Source of the DNA: CAZDQL01 sp964507325
GTDB lineage: Bacteria > Planctomycetota > UBA1135 > GCA-002686595
DNA: 64,000 bases
NCBI GenBank assembly: GCA_964507325.1
Contig: CAZDQL010000025.1
Span: 7,079-71,078 of the forward strand
Reading direction: 5' to 3'
This document shows, one piece after another, positions 50,731 to 60,112 of this stretch. The position numbers and the translations under genes are program-made. The notes below the pieces were generated by a model. It ran no database searches, was not told the origin of the DNA, and saw only the letters and a program-made list of their open reading frames with translations. Position 1 is the stretch's first letter; the number at the start of each line of letters is the position of its first letter.

Positions 50731-51738
50731 GTGAACGAGCTCTCCCGGACCCTCGTCGACTGGATCGAGATCCCCTCGGTGAGCGGGGAGGAGGGGGACT
50801 ACGGCGACGCCCTCTCTCGCGCCCTCGCAGAGCGCGGCTTCGCCGTGGAGCGTCAGGAGGTGGCCCCCGGCCGCTTCAACGTCCTGGCCCGCGCCGGCCT
50901 CCCCGAGGTCGTCTTCTGCACGCACCTCGACACGGTGCCCCCCTTCTACGGCTCCCGCGTCGACCGCGACTTCGTCCACGGGCGGGGGGCCTGCGACGCC
51001 AAGGGGCAGGCGGTGTGCATGCTGGCCGCCGCGGAGCGACTGCTCGCCTCGGGGGAGGAGCGCATCGGCCTGCTCTTCACCGTCGGCGAGGAGACCGACT
51101 CCGCCGGCGCCCGCCACGCCGACCGCAGCCTGGCGGAGCCGTGGGCGCCGCGCTGGATCCTGGTCGGCGAGCCCACCGACGGGCGCTTCGTCGCCGGCCA
51201 CAAGGGGATCTACAAGGCGCGCCTGGTGGCTGAGGGGGTGGCGGGGCATTCCAGTCAGGACGTGGGACCGAGCGCCATCCACGAGCTGGTGCGCGCCACC
51301 GGACGGCTGCTCGAGGAGCGCTGGGGTGACCACCCGCTCCTGGGCACGGGCACCCTCAACGTGGGTCTGATCGAGGGGGGCACCGCCGCCAACGTGGTCG
51401 CCGACCGGGCGGAGGCGGATCTGATGCTGCGCATCGTCGAGGAGGCGCCGGCGGTCGAGGCGCGCGTCACCTCCTGCCTGGGGGCCCAGGTGCACCTGCA
51501 CAGCACGTTCAAGTCCTACGGGCCCGTGGAGTTCCACGTGCCCGCCGGGGAGGAGGGGATCGCGGTCGCCTTCGGCACCGACGCTCCCCATCTGCCCCAC
51601 TGGGGTCGCCCCCTGCTCTTCGGCGCGGGCTCGATCCTCGACGCGCACACCGACCACGAGAAGGTGGCGCACGCGGATCTGGAGACCTGCGCCGCGCGCC
51701 ACGAGCGCACCGTGCGCGAGCTGCTCGCCAGCCTCTGA
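50731..51738 (+). CDS. M20-family metallo-deacylase/peptidase (ArgE/DapE/LysK-like)
   Basis: 335 aa from GTG 50731. Two-zinc ligands are seen in order: CTHLDTVPPF (His and following Asp), GRGACDAKGQ (bridging Asp), VGEETDSAG (catalytic Glu pair), GEPTDGRFV and the C-terminal AHTDHEKV (His). The dimerisation insert (KARLVAEGVAGHSSQDVGPSA…) lies between. Size and motifs fit the acetylornithine/acetyl-lysine deacylase side of M20 better than exopeptidases, but the substrate is undecided. It is 12 nt behind the DUF1028 gene on the same strand. Confidence 0.88.
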   Translation: MNELSRTLVDWIEIPSVSGEEGDYGDALSRALAERGFAVERQEVAPGRFNVLARAGLPEVVFCTHLDTVPPFYGSRVDRDFVHGRGACDAKGQAVCMLAAAERLLASGEERIGLLFTVGEETDSAGARHADRSLAEPWAPRWILVGEPTDGRFVAGHKGIYKARLVAEGVAGHSSQDVGPSAIHELVRATGRLLEERWGDHPLLGTGTLNVGLIEGGTAANVVADRAEADLMLRIVEEAPAVEARVTSCLGAQVHLHSTFKSYGPVEFHVPAGEEGIAVAFGTDAPHLPHWGRPLLFGAGSILDAHTDHEKVAHADLETCAARHERTVRELLASL

Positions 51739-51865
51739 TTCCCGTCGCGTCGAAACCAGTCGCCGCAAGGGGTTACGACCGCGCGCCCGAAAAGGCGTTG
51801 GACTTGCGGCGTTCGATTGCTACACGAGGGCTTCCCCATCCGGTCGAGAGGCGAGAGGTACGCCC

Positions 51866-54800
51866 ATGCATCGACTGCTCCGGACCGGATGGCCCCTGAT
51901 CGGGATCCTGCTCGCCCTCAACCTCGGTGGCCTGCTCCTGATCCGCCACGAGGTCCTGGCCGCCCACGCCAGTGGGGTGCGCCTGCGCGCCGTCCTGCCC
52001 GCCGACGATCTCCTGCGCGCCGAGGAGATCTCGGTCCTGCTCGACCGACCCGTGGCCGCCGACGACCAGCTCGGCCGACCCCTCGCCCATCCCCCCTTCC
52101 AGATCGACCCGCGCCCCGAGGGGCACTGGAGGTGGGCCGCCCCCGACCGGTTGGTCTTCGAGCTGGCGCACCCCCTGCTCCCGGGCCGCGTCTACAGCGT
52201 GGGCCCCGCCGACGACTTCGAGGCCCGCACCGGGTGGAGCTGGCTCGGAGCGCGCCGCGTGAGGCTGTCGACCGGCGCCCTGGAGCTCCTCGACCTGCGG
52301 GTGCGCTCCCGGGACGTGACCCACGTCACCCTCGCCCTCACCTTCGACCAGCCGGTGCTCCCCTCCGAGCTGGCCTGCGCCGTGGACGTCTACCCCGATC
52401 GGGCCGAGACCCCGCTCCACCCCCAGGTCCTCTCCCGGGGGGCCTCCGAGGAGCTCCTTCTGCGGGTGGCCGCCCACGACGCCTCCATGCTGCGGCTGGT
52501 CCTGGCGCAGGGGTTGGCTGGGGATGGGGCCGAGCTGGGGCTCCGCAAGCCGATCGAGCGCCACCTGGCCCTGCCCGTCGGCTTCGTCCTGATCTCCGCC
52601 CGCGCCCGGTCGAGCTCCCAGGCCGATCGCGGCACCGTGCGCCTGTACTTCAGCCGCCCCCTCGACCACGGTCAGGAGGACCCGCCGATCACCATCGAGC
52701 CCCCGGTGGAAGAGCTCGAGACCCACTTCGAGCGCCGCTCGCTGCTTCTCCAGGGCGCCTTCGAGTGCCGCCGGCGCTACCGGATCTCGGTGGGGGAGAG
52801 CTTGCTCGAAGAGGGGGGCGAGACCCTGGGTGGAGTGGTCACCACCTCGATCGAGATCCCGCCGCGCCCCGCCAACCTCTCGATCGGCGCCGACCGGGGC
52901 GTGCTCAGCCCCGCGGGCAACCTGACCCTGGACGTCCAGGCGGTCAACGTGGGGGGGATCGAGGTCTCCACCCAGCGGGTGCACGCCAACAACCTGGTCG
53001 CCCACGTGCGCGGCGAGCGGGCGCGGGCCACCTCCCGCGAGTTGGGGAAGCTGGGCTTTCCCCTGGAGCTGGCGGAGGACCAGATCGAGGAGCTGACCCT
53101 CGACCTGGCCCAGGTGCTGGCCTCCGCCCCCGGGGTGTACCACCTCGAGCTGCGCGCGACCGAGGGACGTTGGGTGCGGGATCGGGCGCTGGTGCGTGTG
53201 ACCGACCTGGGGATGACCGCCCGCGCGGAGCGGGGCGGCTATCGGGTGTGGGTCAACTCGATCGCGAGCACGGAACCCCGCGCCGGAGTGGCGCTCGAGG
53301 CGCGCTCCTACAACGACCAACTGCTGGCCGTGGCGCTCACCGATGAACGAGGGTTCGCGCGTCTGACCGTGCCCCCCGGCCACCCCGACGGGGAGGTCTA
53401 CCTGATCAGCGCGGCCGACGGCGAGGATCTGAACTTCCTGCGGCCGGACCGACACCACTGGAGCCACACCGGCGTGGACCTCGGCGGTCGCAGCGTGCCG
53501 GAGGGGTTGGACGTCCTCCTGTACCCCGAGCGGGACGTCCTGCGCCCCGGCGAGAGCTTCCACCTGACCGCCCTCGCCCGCGATCGCGACGGCGCGACCC
53601 CGGAGGAGGCCCGCCTCGAGGTGCGCATGACGCGCCCCGACGGCCGCGAAGTGGCGCGCGAGGAGCTCTGGGTGCGCGCCGAGGAGCAGGGGATGGGGCA
53701 CCTCGACCTCTCCACCGCGACCACCGGGCAGACCGGGCGCCACCGGATCGAGGTCCTGCACGACGGGCGGGTCGTGGGTCGCTCGGCGGTCCTGGTGGAG
53801 GCCTTCGTGCCGGCGCGCATCGAGCTCTCCGCCACGCTGCCCGAGCGGGTGGGGCCAGGGGAGCCGCTCCCCCTCGACCTCACCGGCCGCTACCTGCACG
53901 GCGGCAGCCCCACCGGTCTGACCGCGATCGCCTGGCCCACCTGGCGACCGAGCACATACTCCAGCGAGAGCTGGCCCGACTTCCGGTTCCGGCCCGTCGA
54001 ATCCCCGTCGCAGCGCATGGGGGAGCCGGTCGAGGCGCTTCTCGACGCCGAGGGCCGCGCGTGCCTGGTCTTCGATGTCCCCGAGGAGCTTCCCCCCGGG
54101 CGCTGGCTCCTGCGCGCCGCCGCCTCGGTCACCGAGCCGGGCGCCCGCTCCGTCTCCGCCGGCGCCGTCGCCACCGTCGACACCACCGAGCGCCACCTGG
54201 GGCTCGCCTCGAGCACCGGGCGCGTCGTGCCCGTGGGGGAGCCGGCGCAGCTGGAGTGGCTCCTGGTCGACGGCGAGAACCGTCTGGCGGGAGGAGCGCC
54301 GCTCGAGCTCGAGCTCCACCGCGTCCACCGCGAGTCGCGCCTGGTCGACCAGGGTGGACACTGGTCCTGGCGCACCGAGGAACGGCTCGAGTCGATCGCC
54401 GAGCTGACCCTCGAGGCGGCCGACACCGCCCAGGGTCGCGGTCGTTGGGCCCCCACCTGCCCGACCCCCGGCTCCTACCGCCTGCTGGGGAAGGACTCCG
54501 AGGACGGCGTCGCCACGCGTCTCGACCTCTTCGCGGTGAACGACCTCCAGGCCTGGACGGGGGAGCCCGCGTCGCCCGACGAGGTCGAGCTCGAGCTCGA
54601 CGCCTCCAGCTACCTCCCCGGTGCCACCGCCCGGCTGGTGGTGACGAGCCCCTTCCCGGGGCGCCTGCTGCTCAGCCTCGAGGACGATCGCGTGCGCTGG
54701 CAGGAGCTGCTGCAACTGGAGGGTACGAGCGTCGCGGTGGACGTGCCCCTGCCCGTCGATCTGCGCGGCGACGCCTTCCTCTCCGCCTCGGTCGTGCGTC

Positions 54801-57154
54801 CCCTCGAGGCTCAGGAGACCGATTGGCTCCCGCACCGCGCCAAGGGTCTGGCGCGCGTTCGCACCGAGAGCGAGGCCCATCGGGCCCAGGTCGAGATCGA
54901 AGCCCCGCTGCGGGCGGTCCCCGGCGAGCCTTTGGAGGTGCGCGTGCTCACCGACCTCGCCCCCGGCGGTCGCGTCCACCTGTGGGGGGTGGACGAGGGG
55001 ATCCTGCTCGCCGGTCGCGGCGACACCCCCGATCCCCACGCCCACTTCCTCGCCCCGCGGCGGCGAGCGGTGGAGGTCTTCGACTCCTACTCGGAGCTCC
55101 TCCCCGACCACCGGCGCCCCACCTCGCTGCGGCGCATCGGCGGGGACGACGACGAGCTCGCGCGGCGCCGCGAGCCCGTCGCGACCGAGCGGCGCGAGCC
55201 GGCGGTCGTCTGGCGAGAATCCCTCCCCATCGGTCCCGATGGCGAGCTCTCCCTGGAGCTCGTCGCCCCCGACCTGCGCGGGGAGCTGCGCCTGATGGCG
55301 GTCGCGGTGGAGGGGGACCGCTACGGCTCGGCCGAGCGCGCCGTCACCGTCGGCTCCCCCGTCTTCGCCCAGGCGAGCCTGCCCCGCGCCCTGGCCCCCG
55401 GGGATCGGTTCGAGGTGCCGATCCAGCTCGTGAACACCACCGATGCCGCCGCCCGCGTACAGATCGGCTTGGCGGTCGACGGTCCGCTGAGCGTGTCCGC
55501 GCTGGACGAGGTGATCGACCTGGAGCCCGGGGAGTCGCGGCGCGTCTGGACGGCTGCCGAGGCGACCGGAGTCGGGGGGGCGACGGTGGAGCTCCACCTC
55601 GACGTCGAGTCGAGGTCGGGACGCTCCAGTCGACGCACCCGCTACCCCCTGGCCGTGCGCCGCGGCGCCCCCCTCGCGAGCGCAGTCGTCGCCCGCCGGA
55701 TCGAAGCGGGGGAGGAGGGTGAGCTGCTTCTCGAGGGGATCACCGCCGAGGCCTTCCGCGGTCGTCTCTCGGTGGCCCCGCACTCGGAGCTCGAGCTGGA
55801 GCCAGCTCTGGGGCACCTCCTCGGCTACCCCCACGGTTGCCTGGAGCAGACCGCGAGCCGCCTGGCCGCCCTGCTCGCCAACCCGGGGTCGTCGGGGGAC
55901 GGCCACCGACACGAGCCCCTGATCCTGGCGGGGATCGACCGCATTCTTTCGATGCAGACCCGGGACGGCGGCCTCGCCTACTGGTCGGGAGGGGAGCGGG
56001 CCTACCCCTGGGGCAGCGCCTACGCGGCGCGCCTGCTGCTGCGGGCGCGCGAGCTGGGCTTCGAGCTTCCGGGCGGGCTCGTCGATCCGCTGCTCGACTG
56101 GCTCGAGGCCGAGCTGCGGCGCAAGGGGGAGGCGAACCTGCGCGCGCTCGTCTGCCGGACCCTGGCCGAGGCGGACCGCCCGCCGACCGGTTGGATGACG
56201 CGACTGGCGGAGAGAGCGGACGAGCTCGACGTCTGTGGCCGCGCGCACCTGGCGGCCGCGTGGCTGGCCGTGGGGAAGCGCGCGCGCGCCGAGGAGCTGC
56301 TCTCCGCGGACGGTCTGCTCGAGCAGACCGCGGCCACCCAGGCGGAAGGACGTCTGACCTCCACGACGCGGCAGCGGGCGGTGCTCCTCGACGTCCTGCT
56401 CGACCTCGATCCGAAGCGTCCCGAGGTGGAGCACCTCGCAGGAACGCTGCTCGCGTCGCGCAGCGGGGGGCACTGGCAGAACACCCTCGAGGACGCGACG
56501 GTGATCGGAGCCCTCTCGCATCTGGCGGTCCTGCGGCGCGGTGAGGGAGTGGGGCGTGGCCGCGTCCGGCTCGCAGGGGAGACGATCGAGGTGGGCCCCG
56601 ACGCGGCGCTCGAGCGAGCCCTCGACGCGCCGAACCCGGTCGTGGTCGAGAACGACGGAGACGGACCCCTCTTCGCCCTCTTGGTGGGGGAGGGGCGCGC
56701 GGCGCAGGAGGATGCGCGGCGCTACGACCGCGGCTTGATGGTGCGGCGGCGCTGGCTCGATCCGCGGGGGGAGGAGATCGATCCCACGGCGCTCGCGGTG
56801 GGGGACCTGGTCGTGGTCGAGATCGAGCTCTCCACGGCGGTGAAGGGCACCCGCGCCGCCAACGTGGCGGTCGTCGATCCCCTGCCCGGGGGTTTGGAGG
56901 TGGAGAACCCGCGGCTCGCCATCTCGGTTCCCTGGATCGGGCGCAGTCAGAACGGGCGCGCGCAGCGGGTCGAGTTCCTCGACGACCGGGTGGTGCTCGT
57001 CGCCGACGCGACCGACGAACGGCGGGTCTTCCGCTACGCCCTGCGCGCCACCGCCGCCGGCAGCTTCGAGCTGCCGCCGGTGCAGGCCTCCTCGATGTAC
57101 GACGCCGCCTTCGCCTCGCTGGCGGGGGGTGGTCGGATCGAGGTGGCGCGGTGA
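51866..57154 (+). CDS. Bacterial alpha-2-macroglobulin with thioester motif
   Basis: 1,762 aa with an N-terminal signal anchor (about 8-30) and no lipobox, unlike many homologues that are lipoproteins. The N-terminal half is a series of macroglobulin-type beta domains (VYLISAADGEDLNFLRPDRHHW, VLLYPERDVLRPGESFHLTALARDRDG). The bait-proximal segment leads to GSAYAARLL and the complement-like region. The thioester is PHGCLEQTASRL with Cys1325. Such proteins trap attacking proteases and link to them covalently in the periplasm. The gene overlaps the PBP1C gene by four bases (GTGA), the usual pairing, in which damage sensing is thought to be coupled to peptidoglycan repair. Confidence 0.93.
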   Translation: MHRLLRTGWPLIGILLALNLGGLLLIRHEVLAAHASGVRLRAVLPADDLLRAEEISVLLDRPVAADDQLGRPLAHPPFQIDPRPEGHWRWAAPDRLVFELAHPLLPGRVYSVGPADDFEARTGWSWLGARRVRLSTGALELLDLRVRSRDVTHVTLALTFDQPVLPSELACAVDVYPDRAETPLHPQVLSRGASEELLLRVAAHDASMLRLVLAQGLAGDGAELGLRKPIERHLALPVGFVLISARARSSSQADRGTVRLYFSRPLDHGQEDPPITIEPPVEELETHFERRSLLLQGAFECRRRYRISVGESLLEEGGETLGGVVTTSIEIPPRPANLSIGADRGVLSPAGNLTLDVQAVNVGGIEVSTQRVHANNLVAHVRGERARATSRELGKLGFPLELAEDQIEELTLDLAQVLASAPGVYHLELRATEGRWVRDRALVRVTDLGMTARAERGGYRVWVNSIASTEPRAGVALEARSYNDQLLAVALTDERGFARLTVPPGHPDGEVYLISAADGEDLNFLRPDRHHWSHTGVDLGGRSVPEGLDVLLYPERDVLRPGESFHLTALARDRDGATPEEARLEVRMTRPDGREVAREELWVRAEEQGMGHLDLSTATTGQTGRHRIEVLHDGRVVGRSAVLVEAFVPARIELSATLPERVGPGEPLPLDLTGRYLHGGSPTGLTAIAWPTWRPSTYSSESWPDFRFRPVESPSQRMGEPVEALLDAEGRACLVFDVPEELPPGRWLLRAAASVTEPGARSVSAGAVATVDTTERHLGLASSTGRVVPVGEPAQLEWLLVDGENRLAGGAPLELELHRVHRESRLVDQGGHWSWRTEERLESIAELTLEAADTAQGRGRWAPTCPTPGSYRLLGKDSEDGVATRLDLFAVNDLQAWTGEPASPDEVELELDASSYLPGATARLVVTSPFPGRLLLSLEDDRVRWQELLQLEGTSVAVDVPLPVDLRGDAFLSASVVRPLEAQETDWLPHRAKGLARVRTESEAHRAQVEIEAPLRAVPGEPLEVRVLTDLAPGGRVHLWGVDEGILLAGRGDTPDPHAHFLAPRRRAVEVFDSYSELLPDHRRPTSLRRIGGDDDELARRREPVATERREPAVVWRESLPIGPDGELSLELVAPDLRGELRLMAVAVEGDRYGSAERAVTVGSPVFAQASLPRALAPGDRFEVPIQLVNTTDAAARVQIGLAVDGPLSVSALDEVIDLEPGESRRVWTAAEATGVGGATVELHLDVESRSGRSSRRTRYPLAVRRGAPLASAVVARRIEAGEEGELLLEGITAEAFRGRLSVAPHSELELEPALGHLLGYPHGCLEQTASRLAALLANPGSSGDGHRHEPLILAGIDRILSMQTRDGGLAYWSGGERAYPWGSAYAARLLLRARELGFELPGGLVDPLLDWLEAELRRKGEANLRALVCRTLAEADRPPTGWMTRLAERADELDVCGRAHLAAAWLAVGKRARAEELLSADGLLEQTAATQAEGRLTSTTRQRAVLLDVLLDLDPKRPEVEHLAGTLLASRSGGHWQNTLEDATVIGALSHLAVLRRGEGVGRGRVRLAGETIEVGPDAALERALDAPNPVVVENDGDGPLFALLVGEGRAAQEDARRYDRGLMVRRRWLDPRGEEIDPTALAVGDLVVVEIELSTAVKGTRAANVAVVDPLPGGLEVENPRLAISVPWIGRSQNGRAQRVEFLDDRVVLVADATDERRVFRYALRATAAGSFELPPVQASSMYDAAFASLAGGGRIEVAR

Positions 57155-58863
57155 GGCGCTTCGCGCTCCGGCCGCGGCGCCTGGCCCTGTGGGCGTTGGG
57201 CTCGCCACTGCTCCTGCTCGGGTGCCTCGCCCTGGCGGATCTCCTCTGGCCCCTGTCGCCGGTGCGCTTCGACCGCGTCGCGGTGAGCCCCGAGCTCTAC
57301 GACCGGGATGGGGAGCTCTTCCACGAGCGGGTCGGACCCGACGAGCAGTGGCGGCGGCCGCGCCCCCTGGAGGAGATGGTCCCCTGGCTCTCCCTGGCGA
57401 CGATCGCGGTGGAGGACGAGCGCTTCCGGCTGCACCCCGGGGTGGATCCGCTGGCGGTGGGGAGGGCCGTGCTCTCGAACCTGGCGGCGGGGCGGGTGGT
57501 CTCCGGCGCGAGCACCCTCACCATGCAGCTCGCGCGCATGTCGCACCCGCGGCCCCGCACCCTGCGCTCCAAGCTGATCGAGGCCTTCCGCGCCTGGCAG
57601 CTCGAACGGCGCTACGACAAGGACGAGCTGCTCGAGCGCTACCTGAACCGCGCCCCCTACGGCAGCAACCTGCGCGGCGTCGAGATGGCGGCCCGGCGCT
57701 GGTTCGGCAGGGGCGCCGACGAGCTGGCGCTGCACGAGGCGGCGCTGATCGCCGGCCTGCCCCAGTCGCCGGAGCGCCTGCGCCCCGATCGCCACCCGGA
57801 ACGGGCCCGCGTGCGGCGCGACCACGTGCTCGACCGGATGTGGGTGTCGGGGGTGATCGACCGGCGCAGCTGGCGCGCGGCGCGCGCAGAGCCGGTGCGG
57901 CTGGCGCGTCGGTCGCGCGCGTCGTCGGCGCCGCACTTCGCGACGCTCGCCCTCGCCCGGCGGCCGGGGGGTGGAACCACCACCCTGGACCTCGACCTGC
58001 AGCGGGAGGTGGAGCTCCTCGCCGCCGAGCACGCCGCGACCCTGCCCGCGGGGAGCGACGTGGCCCTGGTGATCGTCGACGTGGCGGAGAGCGGGGTACT
58101 GGCCCTGGTCGGCTCCCTCGATCCCGAGGGCGCGATCGACGGTCAGGTGAACGGCGCCACCGCGCGGCGCAGCCCCGGGTCGACCTTGAAGCCCTTCATC
58201 TACGCCGCGGCCTTCGAGTCGGGCCGCCTGGAGCCGGAGAGCGTGGTGCAGGACGCCCCCCTCGACCTGGCGGGTTGGCGACCCGCGAACTTCGACCGCG
58301 GGCACAGCGGTTCGGTGACCGCGGCGGAGGCCCTGCGGCGCTCCTTGAACCTGCCCGCGCTCGCCGTCGCGCGTCGCGCGGGGCTCTCGCGCTGCCTGGG
58401 GGTGATCGAGGCCTCAGGCCTGCGCCTGGGTCCCGGTGCGGCGCGGCGCAGCGGGCTCTCCCTGGTGACGGGGGGCAGCGAGGCGCGGCTGATCGACGTG
58501 GTGAACGGCTACGCCACCCTGGCGCGGGGGGGCGTGCACCGGCCGCTGAGGTTTTTCGCCGACGAGGTCGCCCCCGCGACGCGCGCCCTCTCGACGCGCA
58601 CCTCGAAGGCGTTGGAGCGGATCCTCTCGAGCGCGGTGGCGCCGCCGCTCGGGTGGGACCGCGGGCGCGGATCGCGCGACTTCATGTGGAAGACGGGGAC
58701 CAGCGCCGGCCACCGCGACGCCTGGGCGGTGGGGCACGACGGCCGCTACGCCGTGGGGGTGTGGGTCGGCCGCTTCGGCGGCTCACCTCACGCCGCGTAC
58801 GTCGGTCGTACGGCGGCGGAGCCGTTGCTGGCGAGGGTCTTCGCGACCCTCTGCTCGCGCTGA
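57151..58863 (+). CDS. pbpC: Penicillin-binding protein 1C, short form
   Basis: 570 aa, about 200 shorter than E. coli PBP1C because the C-terminal BiPBP domain is absent. One membrane anchor (about 13-30). The glycosyltransferase (GT51) has ATIAVEDERFRLHPGVD with the catalytic Glu, GASTLTMQLARM, and RAPYGSNLRGVEMAARRWFG. The transpeptidase has SPGSTLKPFIY (SxxK nucleophile), SLN in RRSLNLPAL and KTGTS. It thus looks bifunctional. It is coupled to the upstream alpha-2-macroglobulin by the GTGA overlap and starts at GTG 57151. Confidence 0.94.
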   Translation: MRRFALRPRRLALWALGSPLLLLGCLALADLLWPLSPVRFDRVAVSPELYDRDGELFHERVGPDEQWRRPRPLEEMVPWLSLATIAVEDERFRLHPGVDPLAVGRAVLSNLAAGRVVSGASTLTMQLARMSHPRPRTLRSKLIEAFRAWQLERRYDKDELLERYLNRAPYGSNLRGVEMAARRWFGRGADELALHEAALIAGLPQSPERLRPDRHPERARVRRDHVLDRMWVSGVIDRRSWRAARAEPVRLARRSRASSAPHFATLALARRPGGGTTTLDLDLQREVELLAAEHAATLPAGSDVALVIVDVAESGVLALVGSLDPEGAIDGQVNGATARRSPGSTLKPFIYAAAFESGRLEPESVVQDAPLDLAGWRPANFDRGHSGSVTAAEALRRSLNLPALAVARRAGLSRCLGVIEASGLRLGPGAARRSGLSLVTGGSEARLIDVVNGYATLARGGVHRPLRFFADEVAPATRALSTRTSKALERILSSAVAPPLGWDRGRGSRDFMWKTGTSAGHRDAWAVGHDGRYAVGVWVGRFGGSPHAAYVGRTAAEPLLARVFATLCSR

Positions 58864-58960
58864 GTCGTTGGGGCAGGCGCTCGCCCGCGGCGTGCGGTCT
58901 GGGACGGGTTGTCGCACAATACCGGTCCGTGCACCGCGATCTGGAATCTGGGAGGCATCG

Positions 58961-60109
58961 ATGAGCACGTTGGCCCTGGCCCCGACCCTCGCCCTACTCG
59001 CCGCGGCGGCGAACGGCCAAGAGGCCGAGGAGGACCCGTTCGCGTCCCACCTCGGCCAGCCCGCCTTCGAGATGCAGCGCCTCTTCGAGAGCGAGCGTTT
59101 CCCCTGCATCGTCGTCGCGCTGGACGGAACGGTGATCGCGACCTGGGGCAGCGCGAGCGTCCGGGCGCGCAGGAGCGAGGATGGCGGCGCCACCTGGGGG
59201 GACGCGGTCACGATCGCGGCCACTGGCATGCACGGTGGGGGGACGCTCGTCGACGAGGGCAGCGGGGACGTGCTCGCCTTCGCGGAGGCGGGCCATCCGC
59301 CGGCCAAGGCGATGCTCTTCCGCAGCCGCGACCAGGGTCGGACGTGGTCCGAGGAGCAGGTGGAGATCCGCCCGAACTCCCTCGGGCACGTGCCCTCGCT
59401 GCACATGAACGAATCCGGCATCACCCTGCGCCACGGGGAGCACGCGGGTCGGCTCATCCGGCCGTCGCGTTGGTACTCCACCGGCAACGACCGCAAGTAC
59501 TGGGCGGAGCACTACACCAACGCCATCTACAGCGACGACGGCGGCCGCACCTGGCGGGCGAGCGAGCCCTTCCCGGAGCGGGGGACCGGCGAGGCCACGC
59601 TGGCGGAGCTGACCGACGGGCGGCTCTACTACAACTCCCGCGTGCACTGGCCCGAGGCGCCGCGCAACACGCGCCGCCGCTGCGCTTGGAGCACCGACGG
59701 CGGGGCCACGTGGAAGGAGTGGAGGGTCGTCGAGGTGCTCCCCGACGGCCGGCAGGATCGCTCCTACGGCTGCATGGGTGGTCTGGCGCGTCTGCCCGTC
59801 GCAGGCGGCGACGTCCTGGTCTTCAGCAACCTCGACACGCCGAACCCAAAGCGGGAGCGCATCAGCGTCTGGGCGAGCCTGGACGGGGGCCAGACGTGGC
59901 CGGTCAAGCGGCTCGTGTTCGACGGGCCGAGCGCCTACTCCTCTCTCGCCGCCGGCCGCCCTGGGACGCCGAGCGAAGGCTGGATCTACTTGCAGTTCGA
60001 GGGGGGGCCCGGCGGGGGGTGCCAGGTCGCGCGCTTCAACCTCTCCTGGATGCTGGAGGGGAAGCCCACCGGGGACGGTGAGCTTCCCCCTGAGCTCGGG
60101 AAGAAGTAG
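58961..60109 (+). CDS. Secreted sialidase (BNR/Asp-box, GH33-like)
   Basis: 382 aa; ATG 58961 has GGGAGG upstream and opens a short signal peptide (MSTLALAPTLALLAAAANG). Five Asp-box motifs are visible: SEDGGATW, SRDQGRTW, SDDGGRTW, STDGGATW and SLDGGQTW, marking a beta-propeller. Catalytic-type arginines and Glu/Tyr near LIRPSRWYSTGNDRKYWAEHYTNAIYSDDGG and GTGEATLAELTDGRLYYNSR fit exo-sialidases. Planctomycete-like genomes carry many sialidase-like genes of uncertain substrate, so true sialic-acid activity is not certain. It ends 3 nt from the stop of the convergent Tricorn-like gene. Confidence 0.87.
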   Translation: MSTLALAPTLALLAAAANGQEAEEDPFASHLGQPAFEMQRLFESERFPCIVVALDGTVIATWGSASVRARRSEDGGATWGDAVTIAATGMHGGGTLVDEGSGDVLAFAEAGHPPAKAMLFRSRDQGRTWSEEQVEIRPNSLGHVPSLHMNESGITLRHGEHAGRLIRPSRWYSTGNDRKYWAEHYTNAIYSDDGGRTWRASEPFPERGTGEATLAELTDGRLYYNSRVHWPEAPRNTRRRCAWSTDGGATWKEWRVVEVLPDGRQDRSYGCMGGLARLPVAGGDVLVFSNLDTPNPKRERISVWASLDGGQTWPVKRLVFDGPSAYSSLAAGRPGTPSEGWIYLQFEGGPGGGCQVARFNLSWMLEGKPTGDGELPPELGKK

Positions 60110-60112
60110 TCG

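Noticed and set aside
51773..57208. An 1,811-codon open frame on the minus strand across the alpha-2-macroglobulin gene
   Set aside because: It is fully antisense to a gene with recognisable domains and a thioester motif. It reads as Arg/Gly/Pro/Gln-rich low-complexity sequence with no family motif; long antisense frames are normal at this GC content.
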